A stretch of 55,097 nt of DNA from Candidatus Sabulitectum sp. (GCA_023139045.1 JAGLOJ010000023.1:1-55097); one strand, 5' to 3'. Counted from the stretch's first letter, positions 15,008 through 24,726 are shown. The notes: generated by a model not told the origin, from the sequence alone. A program made the numbers and translations.

Positions 15008-16372
15008 ATGTTTGATATCTTTGAAAAAGCAGGCCACAGCCTTTTCCTAGTTGGCGGTGCGGTGCGTGACAGAATGCTCGGGGTCTCTACCGGAGATATG
15101 GACTACGCAACTGATGCCAGCCCGGGGGATGTTATAGATTTTCTTTCTGAGACGGGCATTAAGGTGATTCCCACCGGTGTTCGTTACGGGACGGTTACAG
15201 CCATTTCACCCACGACCCATGAAAAGGCTGAGATAACAACCTTTCGCAGTTCCGAAGTTTACCGCAGAGGTTCAAGATTCCCGTCTGTGGAATTTGGAGG
15301 AAGCATTCAGGAAGACCTCAAGCGCAGGGACTTCACCATAAACGCCATGGCTATTGACTCCAGTGGTGAACTCATTGATCCATGCGGAGGAATGAAAGAT
15401 CTGAAAAACAGAATTATCGACACTCCGGGTAATCCGGATGCAGCATTTCTTGATGACCCTTTACGGATACTCAGGGCCTACCGGTTTGCAGCGAAACTGG
15501 GTTTTTCGATCTCTGAACGGGTCAGACAGTCAGTCAGAAATTTTTCGGCGGAACTTGCAACCATTTCTCCGGAACGGAAGTACAAGGAGATAACAGGTCT
15601 CCTTGTTGTTCCAGACGGTTTTAGAGCTGCCAGAGCTCTTTCAATGATGAAGCATGACGGTGTTCTGCTGAAGGTGATTCCCGAGCTTGAACATCTGTTT
15701 GTAATAGATGGACTGGGGCAGGGTAAGTATCACACCTGTGATGCCTGGCACCACACTCTTGATGTTATTGCTCAGGTGCCGCCGGTGGCCGTTCTTCGCT
15801 GGGCTGCCCTGTTGCACGATTCAGCGAAAGGGCTTGTTCGAGAGGTTGATGAAGATGGGGAACCTCACTTTTACGGTCACGAGATCCAGGGTGAGAAAAT
15901 TGTCAATTCGGTGGCGGAGAGACTTCGTTTTTCCAGAGCTGAAAAGAAGGCTCTTGCAGTGCTGGTAAGAAACCACATACGCCCGGTTCTTTACCGCTCG
16001 GAATGGAGTAACAGCGCTGTAAGAAGGCTTATGCGGGATGTAGATGACCAGCTTGAGAATTTGTTTGTTCTGGCTGAAGCAGATATAAAGGCGCACAAAT
16101 CTGATTATGTGAGTAAATTTCTCATATCTCTTCAAGAATTGCGGAAACGGGCTGCCGGGCAGAACAAGGGAAGAATTCTTCCCTTGGAGATGGGGCAGAG
16201 CCTTCAGGCCATGGGTTTTGAAGGACCTGTGATCGGTACTATCCTCAGGATGCTGGAAGATATGGCTGCTGATGGAATTCTGCCGGAAAAACCCACAGTA
16301 GATCAGTGTTTTACTGCCTTATGGGATAATCAGTCGAAGATGCTGAAAGAATCAGAGAAGAATTCGGTCTGA
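15008..16372 (+). CDS. CCA tRNA nucleotidyltransferase / poly(A) polymerase family with HD domain
   Basis: A 454-residue class II nucleotidyltransferase. The head domain shows LVGGAVRDRMLG and GDMDYATDA (the catalytic DxD), then RRDFTINAMA and the DDPLRILRAYRFAAKLGF neck motif. A C-terminal HD domain (about 250-370) has WHHTLDV and LLHDSAKG. These features suit tRNA CCA addition or repair, but A-adding or poly(A) polymerase relatives look alike. All four class I tRNAs seen at 39,655-40,051 and tRNA-Trp already encode CCA, so a repair role would be enough here. Its last 21 bases overlap the convergent Gate-domain gene. Confidence 0.92.
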   Translation: MFDIFEKAGHSLFLVGGAVRDRMLGVSTGDMDYATDASPGDVIDFLSETGIKVIPTGVRYGTVTAISPTTHEKAEITTFRSSEVYRRGSRFPSVEFGGSIQEDLKRRDFTINAMAIDSSGELIDPCGGMKDLKNRIIDTPGNPDAAFLDDPLRILRAYRFAAKLGFSISERVRQSVRNFSAELATISPERKYKEITGLLVVPDGFRAARALSMMKHDGVLLKVIPELEHLFVIDGLGQGKYHTCDAWHHTLDVIAQVPPVAVLRWAALLHDSAKGLVREVDEDGEPHFYGHEIQGEKIVNSVAERLRFSRAEKKALAVLVRNHIRPVLYRSEWSNSAVRRLMRDVDDQLENLFVLAEADIKAHKSDYVSKFLISLQELRKRAAGQNKGRILPLEMGQSLQAMGFEGPVIGTILRMLEDMAADGILPEKPTVDQCFTALWDNQSKMLKESEKNSV

Positions 16373-17371
16373 GCTTGATCTTTCCGGCGGGTTACACAAT
16401 TTCATGATTGTCTGATCGGACAGTTGTCTGGATACCAGCAGTAACAGGAACATTACTATCCAGGAGTAAACTACTCGTCCCGGCAAGGCTGCCACCGCCC
16501 AGACGCCCAGGGAACCAACCAGCAATGTATCTTCAATCACAGCATGGCAGATGCTCATGAAAGAGACTGAGGCCAGTACCTGCCTGGATGGGATCGTGCC
16601 CCTGTTGGCCTCCCTGATGATCATTCCCCCACCGTAGGATATTCCAAGAACCAGACCTATGACTGTGATTGATGAGGCTTCATCACCTATGCCCATGGGA
16701 GTGAAGACCGGTCTGAAAATACGCTTTAGCAGAGCCATGATTCCCAGTTTATCAAGAATGTCCATAAAACCCAGAACCACCAGAATCACAATGAAGATGG
16801 TTGCCATGCTTCGCAAGGTTCCCAGAACCCATTCAATCGGTCCTGCTCCCTGCTCTGCTGCACTCCACAACACTGTTGGGGTACTCTGCAATGCTCCGGT
16901 GATTCTGAATATCTGCCCCAGAATGATCCCGAAAATCAGTCCGGTTATCAGCCGGAATGGGATCAGGAACCACGGTTTAACTCCGGCACGGGCAGCTACT
17001 GTTATTTCCACGGGAAGCGAGTGGGAAACAAGAAGCATGCAGCAGAGTGTGGTAACCTGTGCCGTATTCAGATGAAGAGGGTGTATCATCCCCGCAGTAA
17101 TTGTCAGCCCTCCATACATATTGGAGAGCATTCCAGTCACCCAGGCCAGCCCGGCTTCACCGGGAAGCCCGGCCAGTTTCATCACAGGAGCAATGGTATC
17201 GGCAATCGGGCCGAAGATGCCAGCCACCTCCAGAATTTTCACAGCGATCAAAGCAGGTATCATTACCTTGAAGAGATCAAGACAGACCCCGCCGGTTCTT
17301 CCGAGCAGAGCCCGGAACCACCGAATTATTTGTTTCAGCATGGCAGGTATTATAATGTGGCACATCAACAC
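16352..17371 (-). CDS. Nucleoside-recognition (Gate) domain membrane protein
   Basis: A 339-residue inner-membrane protein with two Gate-type halves, about eight helices. The first half has AGLPGEAGLAWVTGMLSNMYGG, the second GIGDEASSITVIGLVLGISYGGG, the repeated glycine-rich pattern of this family (spore maturation protein and FeoB-pore relatives). An internal ATG at 17341 is a possible start. The transported compound is unknown. It runs convergent to the nucleotidyltransferase gene and divergent from the kinase gene; only 20 bases separate the two divergent starts, so the promoters must lie inside the neighbouring coding sequence. Confidence 0.8.
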   Translation of the reverse strand: MLMCHIIIPAMLKQIIRWFRALLGRTGGVCLDLFKVMIPALIAVKILEVAGIFGPIADTIAPVMKLAGLPGEAGLAWVTGMLSNMYGGLTITAGMIHPLHLNTAQVTTLCCMLLVSHSLPVEITVAARAGVKPWFLIPFRLITGLIFGIILGQIFRITGALQSTPTVLWSAAEQGAGPIEWVLGTLRSMATIFIVILVVLGFMDILDKLGIMALLKRIFRPVFTPMGIGDEASSITVIGLVLGISYGGGMIIREANRGTIPSRQVLASVSFMSICHAVIEDTLLVGSLGVWAVAALPGRVVYSWIVMFLLLLVSRQLSDQTIMKLCNPPERSSSDRILL

Positions 17372-17391
17372 AGCCCATTCAGGAGGAGGCT

Positions 17392-18387
17392 TTGGAAAAG
17401 GGAATTACTGACAGATATAGTGAGAACATCACTGAAGAGGCTGCAGCGAGGTATGGTATCAGCGCTGACAAGCTGGACGGTTTTGAGAACTGCATCTTCA
17501 AATACAGCCTGAAAAATGCAGGATACATACTGCGGATTGCACACAGTCTCCGCAGATCCGAAAAGCTTATTCAGGCCGAGGTGGAATGGATAAGATATCT
17601 TGCTTCAAACGGAGTTTCTGTTGCAGATGCCGTGCTCTCTCAAAAAGGCAATCTTGTAGAATCGATTCCGGACGGGCATGGTGGTTTCTTCCTTGCCACC
17701 GCCTTCAAAGAAGTAAAAGGGAAACCTCCCTGGGTTTCGGGATGGTCTCCCGAGTTGTTCACCGAATACGGTGCTCTAATTGGACGAATGCACAGGCTTA
17801 CGAAGTTGTACAATCCTTCAGATCCGGATATCCGGAGACCTCTCTGGAATTCTGCGGAAATGAACGATGATGTTTTCATTAATCTCCCTGCCGACCAGCC
17901 TGCAGCCAGGAAAAGATACGAAGATATTATTTCCCGTCTTGAATCTCTTCCTGCCGATAACGATTCTTTTGGACTTATTCATTTCGATGCTCACGGCGGT
18001 AACATGCTTGTTGATGAAACGGGAAAGATAAATTTATTCGATTTTGACGACTGCAACAGAAACTGGTTCATCAATGATCTGGCTATCGTGCTTTTCTATA
18101 TGGTGACAAATGCAGAGAATCCAGAGGGTCTGGCTTCAGAATTTCTCCCTCCTTTTCTGCGGGGGTATGCAAGTGAGAACAGCCTGGATCCCGAATGGCT
18201 GGTTGAGATCCCCATTTTTCTCAGAATGAGGGAGATAGATCTTTATGCTGTAATCCACAGAAGCTTTGATGTAACCAACCTGACAGGGTGGTGTAAGCAG
18301 TTTATGGATGGCAGAAGAAAAAAAATAGAGAATGCAGAGCCATTTCTGGATTTCGACTTTACAACCCTTGCTGAATACCTGAAATGA
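17392..18387 (+). CDS. APH/choline-kinase-family phosphotransferase
   Basis: The start is TTG 17392, directly after the strong site AGGAGGAGG. The 331-residue protein has the protein-kinase-like fold of the aminoglycoside phosphotransferase family: FKYSLKNAGYILRIAH as the ATP-binding sheet, IHFDAHGGNMLV as the catalytic HxDxxxxN loop and INLFDFDDC as the metal-binding DFD. The substrate may be a small alcohol or amine; homologues act on antibiotics, choline, homoserine and others. It overlaps the next gene by four bases (ATGA), so the two are translated together. Confidence 0.85.
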   Translation: MEKGITDRYSENITEEAAARYGISADKLDGFENCIFKYSLKNAGYILRIAHSLRRSEKLIQAEVEWIRYLASNGVSVADAVLSQKGNLVESIPDGHGGFFLATAFKEVKGKPPWVSGWSPELFTEYGALIGRMHRLTKLYNPSDPDIRRPLWNSAEMNDDVFINLPADQPAARKRYEDIISRLESLPADNDSFGLIHFDAHGGNMLVDETGKINLFDFDDCNRNWFINDLAIVLFYMVTNAENPEGLASEFLPPFLRGYASENSLDPEWLVEIPIFLRMREIDLYAVIHRSFDVTNLTGWCKQFMDGRRKKIENAEPFLDFDFTTLAEYLK

Positions 18388-19814
18388 TCCCGGACAGAAT
18401 TCTGTTTGTTGATGTTCAGGCATCCGGAAATCCTGGGAATGGATTTCTTCTTGAGGTGGCCTGGAAAGAGCTTACTTTTTCTCCTCACTGTTTTCTGGTG
18501 AGAAATATTACCGGGATGGAAATTCCACCAAAAGTAAAACGAATAACCGGAATCACGAATGAAGATGTTGAAGGATCCGATGCTCTTCATCCGGAAGAGT
18601 TGAAAAAACTGTTCCTTGCCGCTGCCGGGCTGGACGAAGGCGGTCCACCGGTAACACTGGTGGCACACTATGCCGTATACGAGAAGCGGTGGCTGGACTG
18701 GCTCACCGGGCTTGATCTTGATTTTCTGTGCACCCGAGAACTTGCTATGAAGGAAATCCCCGATCTGCCCTCGGGTACATTAAGGGCTGTGGCTGGAGCA
18801 GTTGGTTTTTCTTTAGGAGAAAAGAGACGAGCACTAGATCATGTTCTTGCAACTGAAGCTGTTTTTCTTGCGGTTCAATCCGGTTTCTCTCTGGTCTCGG
18901 TTAGCAGGGAGGAGAGGCTGTCTCTTCCCCGGCATCCTGGTGTGTACAGGTTTCTGGATTCCAGTGGCAATCTGCTTTATGTGGGAAAGGCAAAAAACCT
19001 TAGAAACAGGGTTAACAGCCACTTTACCGGGAAGCAGAAAGGCAGACATGCCGAACTTGTTTCCCGCACCTGCCGGATTCTCCACGAAGAAGTGGCTACG
19101 GCGCTGGACGCAGCAATCCTGGAGAGTCAACTGATATCAGAGCTTTCCCCTCAATACAATCTTGCTGGAAGACTACACGAGAAAAAGCTCTGGTACATCC
19201 CGGCGGGTGAAGACAAAATGTTCACAGAGCCCGGGGATTCCAGTTATTTCGGTCCTTTTTCCAACATGCATCCATTGGCTGAATTTCTCGAATTGAAAGC
19301 GTTTATAGAAACAGAGTCAAATAAAAAGACTTTTGTTGAAAACCTGTGGCCGGAGGTCAGTGAATCGCTTTTTAAACAGGCTCTTGCCCAATGGAAGATG
19401 GAGCTGGGAAAAGAATCGATTTTTCACCATGGTTTGCGACGGCATTTGAACCATGATAAAACGGAACGGAATGAGTCAGCAAAAGAGACAGAACTCATTG
19501 ATGTGTCGCATGTTAAGCGTAAATTGGATTCGCTGGTTACTTTGGGTTGTCTCTTGTGCAGAAAAGCCGCAGCCCACAGGTTGCTTCAGAAGTGTGAAAT
19601 ACGGTGGAACAGCGTGGGTTCTGATGCATGTGTGCATAAGTTTGTGGAAAACAGCGTAACTGACCACTGGAGCCGGGCTAAATTGCAGACAATCAAGGTG
19701 CTTCTTTCGGAACTCCGGAGGATTGACGGGGAAGAAAAATCTCCTGAGATCAGAACAAGGTTCGGAACTGTGCTCAAGGGGAAAGCTCTTAAGTATTTAT
19801 TGTCAGCGGTGTAA
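18384..19814 (+). CDS. DnaQ-like exonuclease domain fused to GIY-YIG nuclease (UvrC-N/Cho-like)
   Basis: A 476-residue fusion. Residues 5-165 align to DEDDh exonucleases, residues 183-262 to the UvrC/Cho GIY-YIG nuclease (GVYRF 186, LYVGKAKNLRNRV 198-210, catalytic Glu 247 in LESQLI, then SPQYNL). The fusion itself is a known bacterial architecture. Odd here: the exonuclease ligands look altered, with DVQ (10-12) for DxE, YE (99-100) where FD is usual, and RRALDH (148-153) for HxALxD. The GIY-YIG part keeps its key residues. The C-terminal 210 residues are unlike UvrC and include CLLCRKAAAHR. A repair nuclease with a non-catalytic DnaQ module is the likely reading. Its 3' end overlaps the convergent GHL10 gene by 12 bases. 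Confidence 0.85.
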   Translation: MIPDRILFVDVQASGNPGNGFLLEVAWKELTFSPHCFLVRNITGMEIPPKVKRITGITNEDVEGSDALHPEELKKLFLAAAGLDEGGPPVTLVAHYAVYEKRWLDWLTGLDLDFLCTRELAMKEIPDLPSGTLRAVAGAVGFSLGEKRRALDHVLATEAVFLAVQSGFSLVSVSREERLSLPRHPGVYRFLDSSGNLLYVGKAKNLRNRVNSHFTGKQKGRHAELVSRTCRILHEEVATALDAAILESQLISELSPQYNLAGRLHEKKLWYIPAGEDKMFTEPGDSSYFGPFSNMHPLAEFLELKAFIETESNKKTFVENLWPEVSESLFKQALAQWKMELGKESIFHHGLRRHLNHDKTERNESAKETELIDVSHVKRKLDSLVTLGCLLCRKAAAHRLLQKCEIRWNSVGSDACVHKFVENSVTDHWSRAKLQTIKVLLSELRRIDGEEKSPEIRTRFGTVLKGKALKYLLSAV

Positions 19815-20786
19815 TACCCTGCGTGTTTCATTTTCGTCAAGTTGAGAAAAAAGATGATTGCTCAAGTGAAACATCACCCAGCCGTCAAAACCCATTTCGA
19901 CAGCCATTCTCTGCTGGTTTTCTATTTCGCTCTGTGTAAGTTGATAGTCATTCTGGTATGTGATAAGACCACACGGAATTGAACTGCGTCCTGCAAGATG
20001 CAGCTGCGATTCTCCCCAGGAGACCAGCTCGGAGTCGGAAATGGTGTAGTTCATTGGTATGACGAAATCAACCAGACCGGAGCTGAGCCATCTATCCCAG
20101 TGCTGGGCATAGTAATCCATCTCCCTCTCCCTTGGAAGAACTGCTGCGGATAGTTCAACAATCTTATTCAGCCGGCCAAGAGAATCTCGAATGGTACTTA
20201 CTGCGGAAGTGATCGCTTCTGAACGCCACCGGTTGTACTCGGTGTACAGTCTCCCGCCACTGGCGCAGTCATCGGGCCAGCTAATCCCGTATATACCTGA
20301 ATCATGCTGGAATCTCCGCCTGCACCCTTCGCAGAAACAGACTCTGTTACTGGAATACCTGATATAGTCAAGATGGATACCTCTGATATTGTTGTATGCG
20401 GCAACAGCAAGGCATACTGCAGCCATTTCAGCTACATTGGCAGGGTCTGTGGGACAGAGCCACGACTGAGCGCGGATGTCATCATCTGCAGATACCTGCA
20501 ATCTTTCCTGATCAGCCAGAAGTGCCTTTTTCTGTTCGGATGATTTGCCGATTTTCCACATGACAATCCAGGCATGTACATCAATATCATAATCGTTACA
20601 GGCAACAATACATTCATTAAGACCTGCTATGTCTGTTTCAAGCCCGTATACAGCACAATAGAAAACTGTATCGTACCCATTTCTACTCAAGACAGGGGCT
20701 AGTTCAGCCCAGTTACCAGAGTTGTAACCCCATGCGTTCCAAACACCTGTTATCGATATTACCACGTGCAGAATAATGTGCAGCAT
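19803..20786 (-). CDS. GHL10-type (DUF187-like) glycoside hydrolase family protein
   Basis: A 327-residue TIM-barrel-type protein of the glycosyl-hydrolase-like 10 group. Signature stretches are GVWNAWGYNSGNW near the start, WLCPTDPANVAEMAA, GIHLDYIRYS (the conserved D-Y-I-R-Y strand) and DFVIPMNYT. A Cys motif CFCEGCRRRF follows the DYIRY strand and resembles a small metal site. The short hydrophobic N-terminus may be a signal peptide. AGGGAAG precedes the ATG. Family members are thought to act on cell-wall or polysaccharide substrates. Confidence 0.8.
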   Translation of the reverse strand: MLHIILHVVISITGVWNAWGYNSGNWAELAPVLSRNGYDTVFYCAVYGLETDIAGLNECIVACNDYDIDVHAWIVMWKIGKSSEQKKALLADQERLQVSADDDIRAQSWLCPTDPANVAEMAAVCLAVAAYNNIRGIHLDYIRYSSNRVCFCEGCRRRFQHDSGIYGISWPDDCASGGRLYTEYNRWRSEAITSAVSTIRDSLGRLNKIVELSAAVLPREREMDYYAQHWDRWLSSGLVDFVIPMNYTISDSELVSWGESQLHLAGRSSIPCGLITYQNDYQLTQSEIENQQRMAVEMGFDGWVMFHLSNHLFSQLDENETRRVLHR

Positions 20787-20808
20787 CTCTTCTTCCCTGA
20801 TGTAAGAA

Positions 20809-20838
20809 ATAACATCGGATAGTTATTATCATGGTCAA
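20809..20838 (-). promoter_or_regulatory. Candidate promoter of the GHL10-type gene
   Basis: On the minus strand TTGACC (20838-20833), an 18-base spacer and TGTTAT (20814-20809) lie 23 bases before the start codon. Also in this 182-base gap is a short inverted repeat, TAGTTA-CA-TAACTA (20851-20864), and a TTGACA (20903-20908) on the plus strand without a well-spaced -10. Confidence 0.4.
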
Positions 20839-20968
20839 ATTGACGGATTATAGTTACATAACTAATGGATGAACTTGCATAATGACAACTCTTTTTTACA
20901 TATTGACAAAGCATTACGAAAACACACCCTAGTATGAACAAGGAATCAATGAAAAGGAAGGGGTACAT

Positions 20969-23146
20969 ATGTGGCAATTACTTCCTCTTGTAACTCTCGT
21001 CGTCGGAGCGCCGGCCGGTTCAATAACAGCCCGTAGAACGGAAACGGCACCCAGTATTGACGGCTATATCGATGATGCTGTCTGGGCGGCTTGTTCCGGG
21101 GAAACCTGTGAGCTCTGGCAGTTTGCTCCTGATTACGGTGAGAGTATGTCCCAACCGACCACGATCAAGGTGCTTTACGATGATGCCTGCATTTACTTTG
21201 CCTTTTTTATGTTTGATTCCCTGCCTGATCAGATGACCCCTGCGCTCACTCCGCGGGACAACTACATAAACGGAGAATGGATCGCAGTTCTGCTCGACAC
21301 CTGGAGTGATGGGAAAAGTGCTTTCAGTTTTGAGACCAGTCTGGCCAATTCACAGATGGATGCAAGGCTGAATGAACACGGAGGATGGGACTATGGCTGG
21401 GATGCAGTCTGGGAAAGCGGTACAGCAAGACATGCGAACGGATGGTCTTCTGAAATGGCTGTTCCTCTCAGCTGTCTTCGGTTTCCGGATACAGACAGCC
21501 AGGTCTGGTCAATCAACTTTCAGAGAATTCTCAGCAGAACCGCTGAAAACGGGTGGTATAATCTTTCGGCAAGTCAGCAGATGGCCGACATCCCCACATT
21601 TCCGGATCTTGTGGGGATTGAGGGCGTTAAGGGATCTCTGGGAATGGAATTAAGGCCATATACCTCAGGTCGATACTACGATGCCCGGAATGCTGATGAG
21701 ACTGAGGCCACAGGAGATATTGGTCTGGACATCAAGACGGGTCTAACCAGCGGGATCACTGCTGATTTTACGATCAATCCCGATTTCGGTCAGATTGAAG
21801 CCGATGAATCTGAGATGAACCTGGGTCATTTCGAACTTTTCCTTCGGGAGAAGAGACCGTTCTTCATGGAGAGGAGCGATCTTTTCGACATGCCTTTCAA
21901 TCTCTTCTACTCCCGTCGAGTTGGTGCAGTTGGCTGGAACGGTGATGTTATTCCCATTCTTGGAGGAGCCAAAATTACCGGATCAGTTTTCGGAGGCTAC
22001 AGTTTCGGGTTTCTCAATGCCGTCACTGGAAGAGTATGGGAGGACGACACCACTCTGGTGGAAACTGCTGCAAACTTCGGAATATTCAGAGGGGTCAAGC
22101 AATTTGACGGATACAGTTATCTTGGTATTTCTGCGGTATCAAAAGACTCATGGGAGCAGGAGGGGTTTGAAACGGAAAGCAACAGAGCCTTCGCGCTGGA
22201 TGGGGCTGTTGAGTTGGCCGGGAATCACCTGATCTCAGGAAGTGCTGCCAGAAGCTGGAATACCGGAGTTGATGAAGACGGAGCTTACCGGTTTGGATTC
22301 GAGAGAATACGAAGCACCCTCGGATACTGGGTCAACGGCACTCAGGTTGATGAGAATTTCAATGTGAACGGAACAGGTTTCACGACAATGACCGGATTCA
22401 GATCCGGGAGTGCCGGTATCAGTAAAACCTTCAGGCCCGAGGAGACTTTCTCGACTTTCTCTCTGTGGGGAAGACAGCAGTACACAACTCAGATTGACGG
22501 AGAGACTCTTGAAAACAGCACCCATGCGGAAGTGAACGGTACTTTTAAGAATGGCTGGAATTTCACCGTTTCAGGGGATTACAGTGGTGATTTCTTTGAT
22601 CCCTATGAAGGTCCTGATGGAAAATTCTACGACGATCATGCAAGTGTATTTGCCGGTGGAGGATCCAATCCATACGAACCTTTCAGATTCTGGGCAGGCA
22701 CAGGTGGCGGACAGTACGACAAAGGCGGTACATACAGCAATGTCATCGGCAATATGCGCTACCTTCCAGTTCCGGTGCTGGAAGCATCAATTTCCGGAAA
22801 CTGGTTCCGTACATTTGATACGGAGAACTACAATTGGGAACCTGGTGCCTTCGACAACAGATCCACCGAGTGGAAATCGGTTACTTTCCGGTTGGCTTAC
22901 ATGTTTAATCCCGAGATGAACCTGAGATTCTTCTCTCAGTACTCCAATTTCAACATGGAATTTGATGAAACTGGAGAATTAGAGAGTGATGAACTCAGAG
23001 CCAATATGCTGTTTGCCTGGCAGTATCTCCCTGGAAGCATGTTCTACCTTCTCGGTGAAACAGTGTTCAGCGGAGATGGAAACGGTGATTTTGGCGATCC
23101 TGATCTGGGTGTTTATGCCAAACTGACCTGGTACCTGCCGATCTGA
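20969..23146 (+). CDS. CBM9-like / DUF5916 outer-membrane barrel protein
   Basis: A 725-residue exported protein. After a signal peptide (about 1-17) residues 20-215 form a carbohydrate-binding-module-9-like sandwich (APSIDGYIDDAVWAAC, then VLYDDACIYFAFFMFD and a WSSEMAVPLSCLRFP strand). The rest (about 220-725) is a DUF5916 barrel-like domain (DFTINPDFGQIEADESEMNL, FFMERSDLFDMPFNLFYSRR) with many alternating aromatic strands to the last residues LTWYLPI. Such proteins are common in FCB-group bacteria; they are held to be outer-membrane proteins of unknown role. Monocistronic, ended by the terminator at 23164. Confidence 0.88.
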   Translation: MWQLLPLVTLVVGAPAGSITARRTETAPSIDGYIDDAVWAACSGETCELWQFAPDYGESMSQPTTIKVLYDDACIYFAFFMFDSLPDQMTPALTPRDNYINGEWIAVLLDTWSDGKSAFSFETSLANSQMDARLNEHGGWDYGWDAVWESGTARHANGWSSEMAVPLSCLRFPDTDSQVWSINFQRILSRTAENGWYNLSASQQMADIPTFPDLVGIEGVKGSLGMELRPYTSGRYYDARNADETEATGDIGLDIKTGLTSGITADFTINPDFGQIEADESEMNLGHFELFLREKRPFFMERSDLFDMPFNLFYSRRVGAVGWNGDVIPILGGAKITGSVFGGYSFGFLNAVTGRVWEDDTTLVETAANFGIFRGVKQFDGYSYLGISAVSKDSWEQEGFETESNRAFALDGAVELAGNHLISGSAARSWNTGVDEDGAYRFGFERIRSTLGYWVNGTQVDENFNVNGTGFTTMTGFRSGSAGISKTFRPEETFSTFSLWGRQQYTTQIDGETLENSTHAEVNGTFKNGWNFTVSGDYSGDFFDPYEGPDGKFYDDHASVFAGGGSNPYEPFRFWAGTGGGQYDKGGTYSNVIGNMRYLPVPVLEASISGNWFRTFDTENYNWEPGAFDNRSTEWKSVTFRLAYMFNPEMNLRFFSQYSNFNMEFDETGELESDELRANMLFAWQYLPGSMFYLLGETVFSGDGNGDFGDPDLGVYAKLTWYLPI

Positions 23147-23163
23147 ACACAGAACTGAGAATT

Positions 23164-23195
23164 GGGGTCACTTCCAGGTGGAATGGCCCCTTTTT
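23164..23195 (+). terminator. Rho-independent terminator after the DUF5916 gene
   Basis: GGGGTCACTTCCA pairs with TGGAATGGCCCC (one bulge, one G-T pair), loop GG, followed by TTTTT (23191-23195). It lies 18 bases after the stop codon and touches the end of the convergent methyltransferase gene. Confidence 0.75.
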
Positions 23196-23971
23196 CAGAT
23201 TCTCTCAGCTATGAAGATCAGTTCACCGGAACCAACAGGTTCTCCATTGTATCCCCCCAGAACAGATCTGACTCTGAATCCTGCTCTGTGAAGAAGGTGC
23301 TCAGCTTCCCAGCGGAAAGTGTAGCGCATTATGAATTCCTGCACCAGCCTTTCCATCTTTCCGTCAGAATGATTCACTGAAAAGATCATTTCACAGTGCA
23401 CTACCTGCATCACAGGATCCACTGAAGGGTTTCTGTATGTGACCGTTACTTCTCTGCCGTCACTCAAAGTGAACGGTGGCTCCTCTCCGAACTCGAGTTC
23501 TCTATCGGTATCAGTGAGTACATCCAGATCGGGGTCGAAAATGTCCAGAACAAAAGTACCCCCCGGGGCAAGATGTTTGCGGATGGTGGAAAGGCAGGCC
23601 AGCTGTTCTTCAATCGTGGCCAGATGCTGGAACGGTCGGAAAGGTGTGGTAATAAGCTGAAACTTCTGTTTCAGATCAAAATTTGTCATGTCTGCTTTCA
23701 CCAGATTAATTCTTCTGCGGATGTCATCGTTCTCAACACCGGTTGTTTTTCTGCAGAAAGAAAGCATGTCTTCCGAAAGGTCAAGACCGACAACTTCTGC
23801 TCCCGCCTTTGCGCAGGGGATCAATGTTCTTCCTGTTCCACAGCCGACTTCAAGCACAGGGCCACCATTTGAGCGACAAAGTTCTGTGTAGAATCTGATA
23901 TCATCACGACTTACAGAAGCTTGATGGTAATGATAGTATTCAGCGAATCCGTTGTAGAATTCTTCAGACAT
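23195..23971 (-). CDS. Class I SAM-dependent methyltransferase
   Basis: A 258-residue soluble enzyme with a Rossmann-type fold. Motif I is VLEVGCGTGRTLIP (about 39-52), followed by VVGLDLSEDMLSFC (motif II) and a central GTFVLDIFDPDLDVL strand. The substrate is not known; the closest flavour is the broad methyltransferase type 11/25 group. It follows the GNAT gene by 13 bases on the same strand, so the two form a short operon. Confidence 0.85.
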   Translation of the reverse strand: MSEEFYNGFAEYYHYHQASVSRDDIRFYTELCRSNGGPVLEVGCGTGRTLIPCAKAGAEVVGLDLSEDMLSFCRKTTGVENDDIRRRINLVKADMTNFDLKQKFQLITTPFRPFQHLATIEEQLACLSTIRKHLAPGGTFVLDIFDPDLDVLTDTDRELEFGEEPPFTLSDGREVTVTYRNPSVDPVMQVVHCEMIFSVNHSDGKMERLVQEFIMRYTFRWEAEHLLHRAGFRVRSVLGGYNGEPVGSGELIFIAERI

Positions 23972-23984
23972 TATTCCTCATCCC

Positions 23985-24542
23985 TCATTCCTGCATGCCA
24001 TTGAGAAGAGCGAACATCAATTCATCATGATAGCTGTTGTTGAAGAAGACACTCTGCTTCATATGTCCTTCCCTGTGGAAGCCAAGTTTTTCCAGAAGTT
24101 TTACAGATGATGCATTTCCCGAAACTACAGTAGTTTGAATTCTGTTAATATTCATGCTTTGAAACCCGTAGTTAATAATTTCAAGCAGAGTCTCTCTCAT
24201 GTATCCCACGCCCTGGTGTGACGGGAGAAGGCTGAATCCGATGTCAGCTTTGCTGTCGAGGAAACTGAATTCCTCAAAGCCTGCTGTGCCGGCGAAGACT
24301 CCTGTCTTCTTGATGACAATAGACCAGATAAGGTTGCAGCCGCGGCTGAAACCCTCTTTATATTCTTCCAGAATACCCTCGATTGCATCCTCATTATCCA
24401 GGGGGGCTGAGAGGAATTTCATGACCTCGGGATCGGAGTAACATAGAAATAGGCCACCGGCATCATCAGAGCTGACCCTCCGCAATAGAAGCCTCTCAGT
24501 TTCAAGAACTGGAAATTTCTCGGGCCAGTTAACAGAACTCAT
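23985..24542 (-). CDS. GNAT acetyltransferase, RimJ/RimL-like
   Basis: A 185-residue acetyl-CoA-dependent N-acetyltransferase. It begins LETERLLLRRVSSDDAGGLF and has the acetyl-CoA loop region LLPSHQGVGYMRETLLEIINY, then SGNASSVKLLEKLGFHREGH, the usual C-terminal GNAT_3 pattern. Its substrate could be a ribosomal protein N-terminus, or a small amine. First gene of the pair with the methyltransferase. The 184 bases upstream hold no gene. Confidence 0.88.
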   Translation of the reverse strand: MSSVNWPEKFPVLETERLLLRRVSSDDAGGLFLCYSDPEVMKFLSAPLDNEDAIEGILEEYKEGFSRGCNLIWSIVIKKTGVFAGTAGFEEFSFLDSKADIGFSLLPSHQGVGYMRETLLEIINYGFQSMNINRIQTTVVSGNASSVKLLEKLGFHREGHMKQSVFFNNSYHDELMFALLNGMQE

Positions 24543-24726
24543 GTTTGAAGTGTCCTCCTGTCTTGTTCCTGTGGGTGTTGCAGATGGAAATTACACAAAC
24601 ATTTCTCTCTGTCAATACTCTTGTTTGAACATTATTTCCACAGGGAAGGCTTTTTGACCTGAGTTGAACTCATTGATCGCTGCCCGATGGCGGGACTGAA
24701 TAGGGAGCTGAATCATCGGCGATGCC

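Noticed and set aside
20851..20864. Inverted repeat TAGTTA-CA-TAACTA as a sixth DtxR box
   Set aside because: Spacing and half sites differ from TTAG-N6-CTAA and the neighbouring genes have no iron link.
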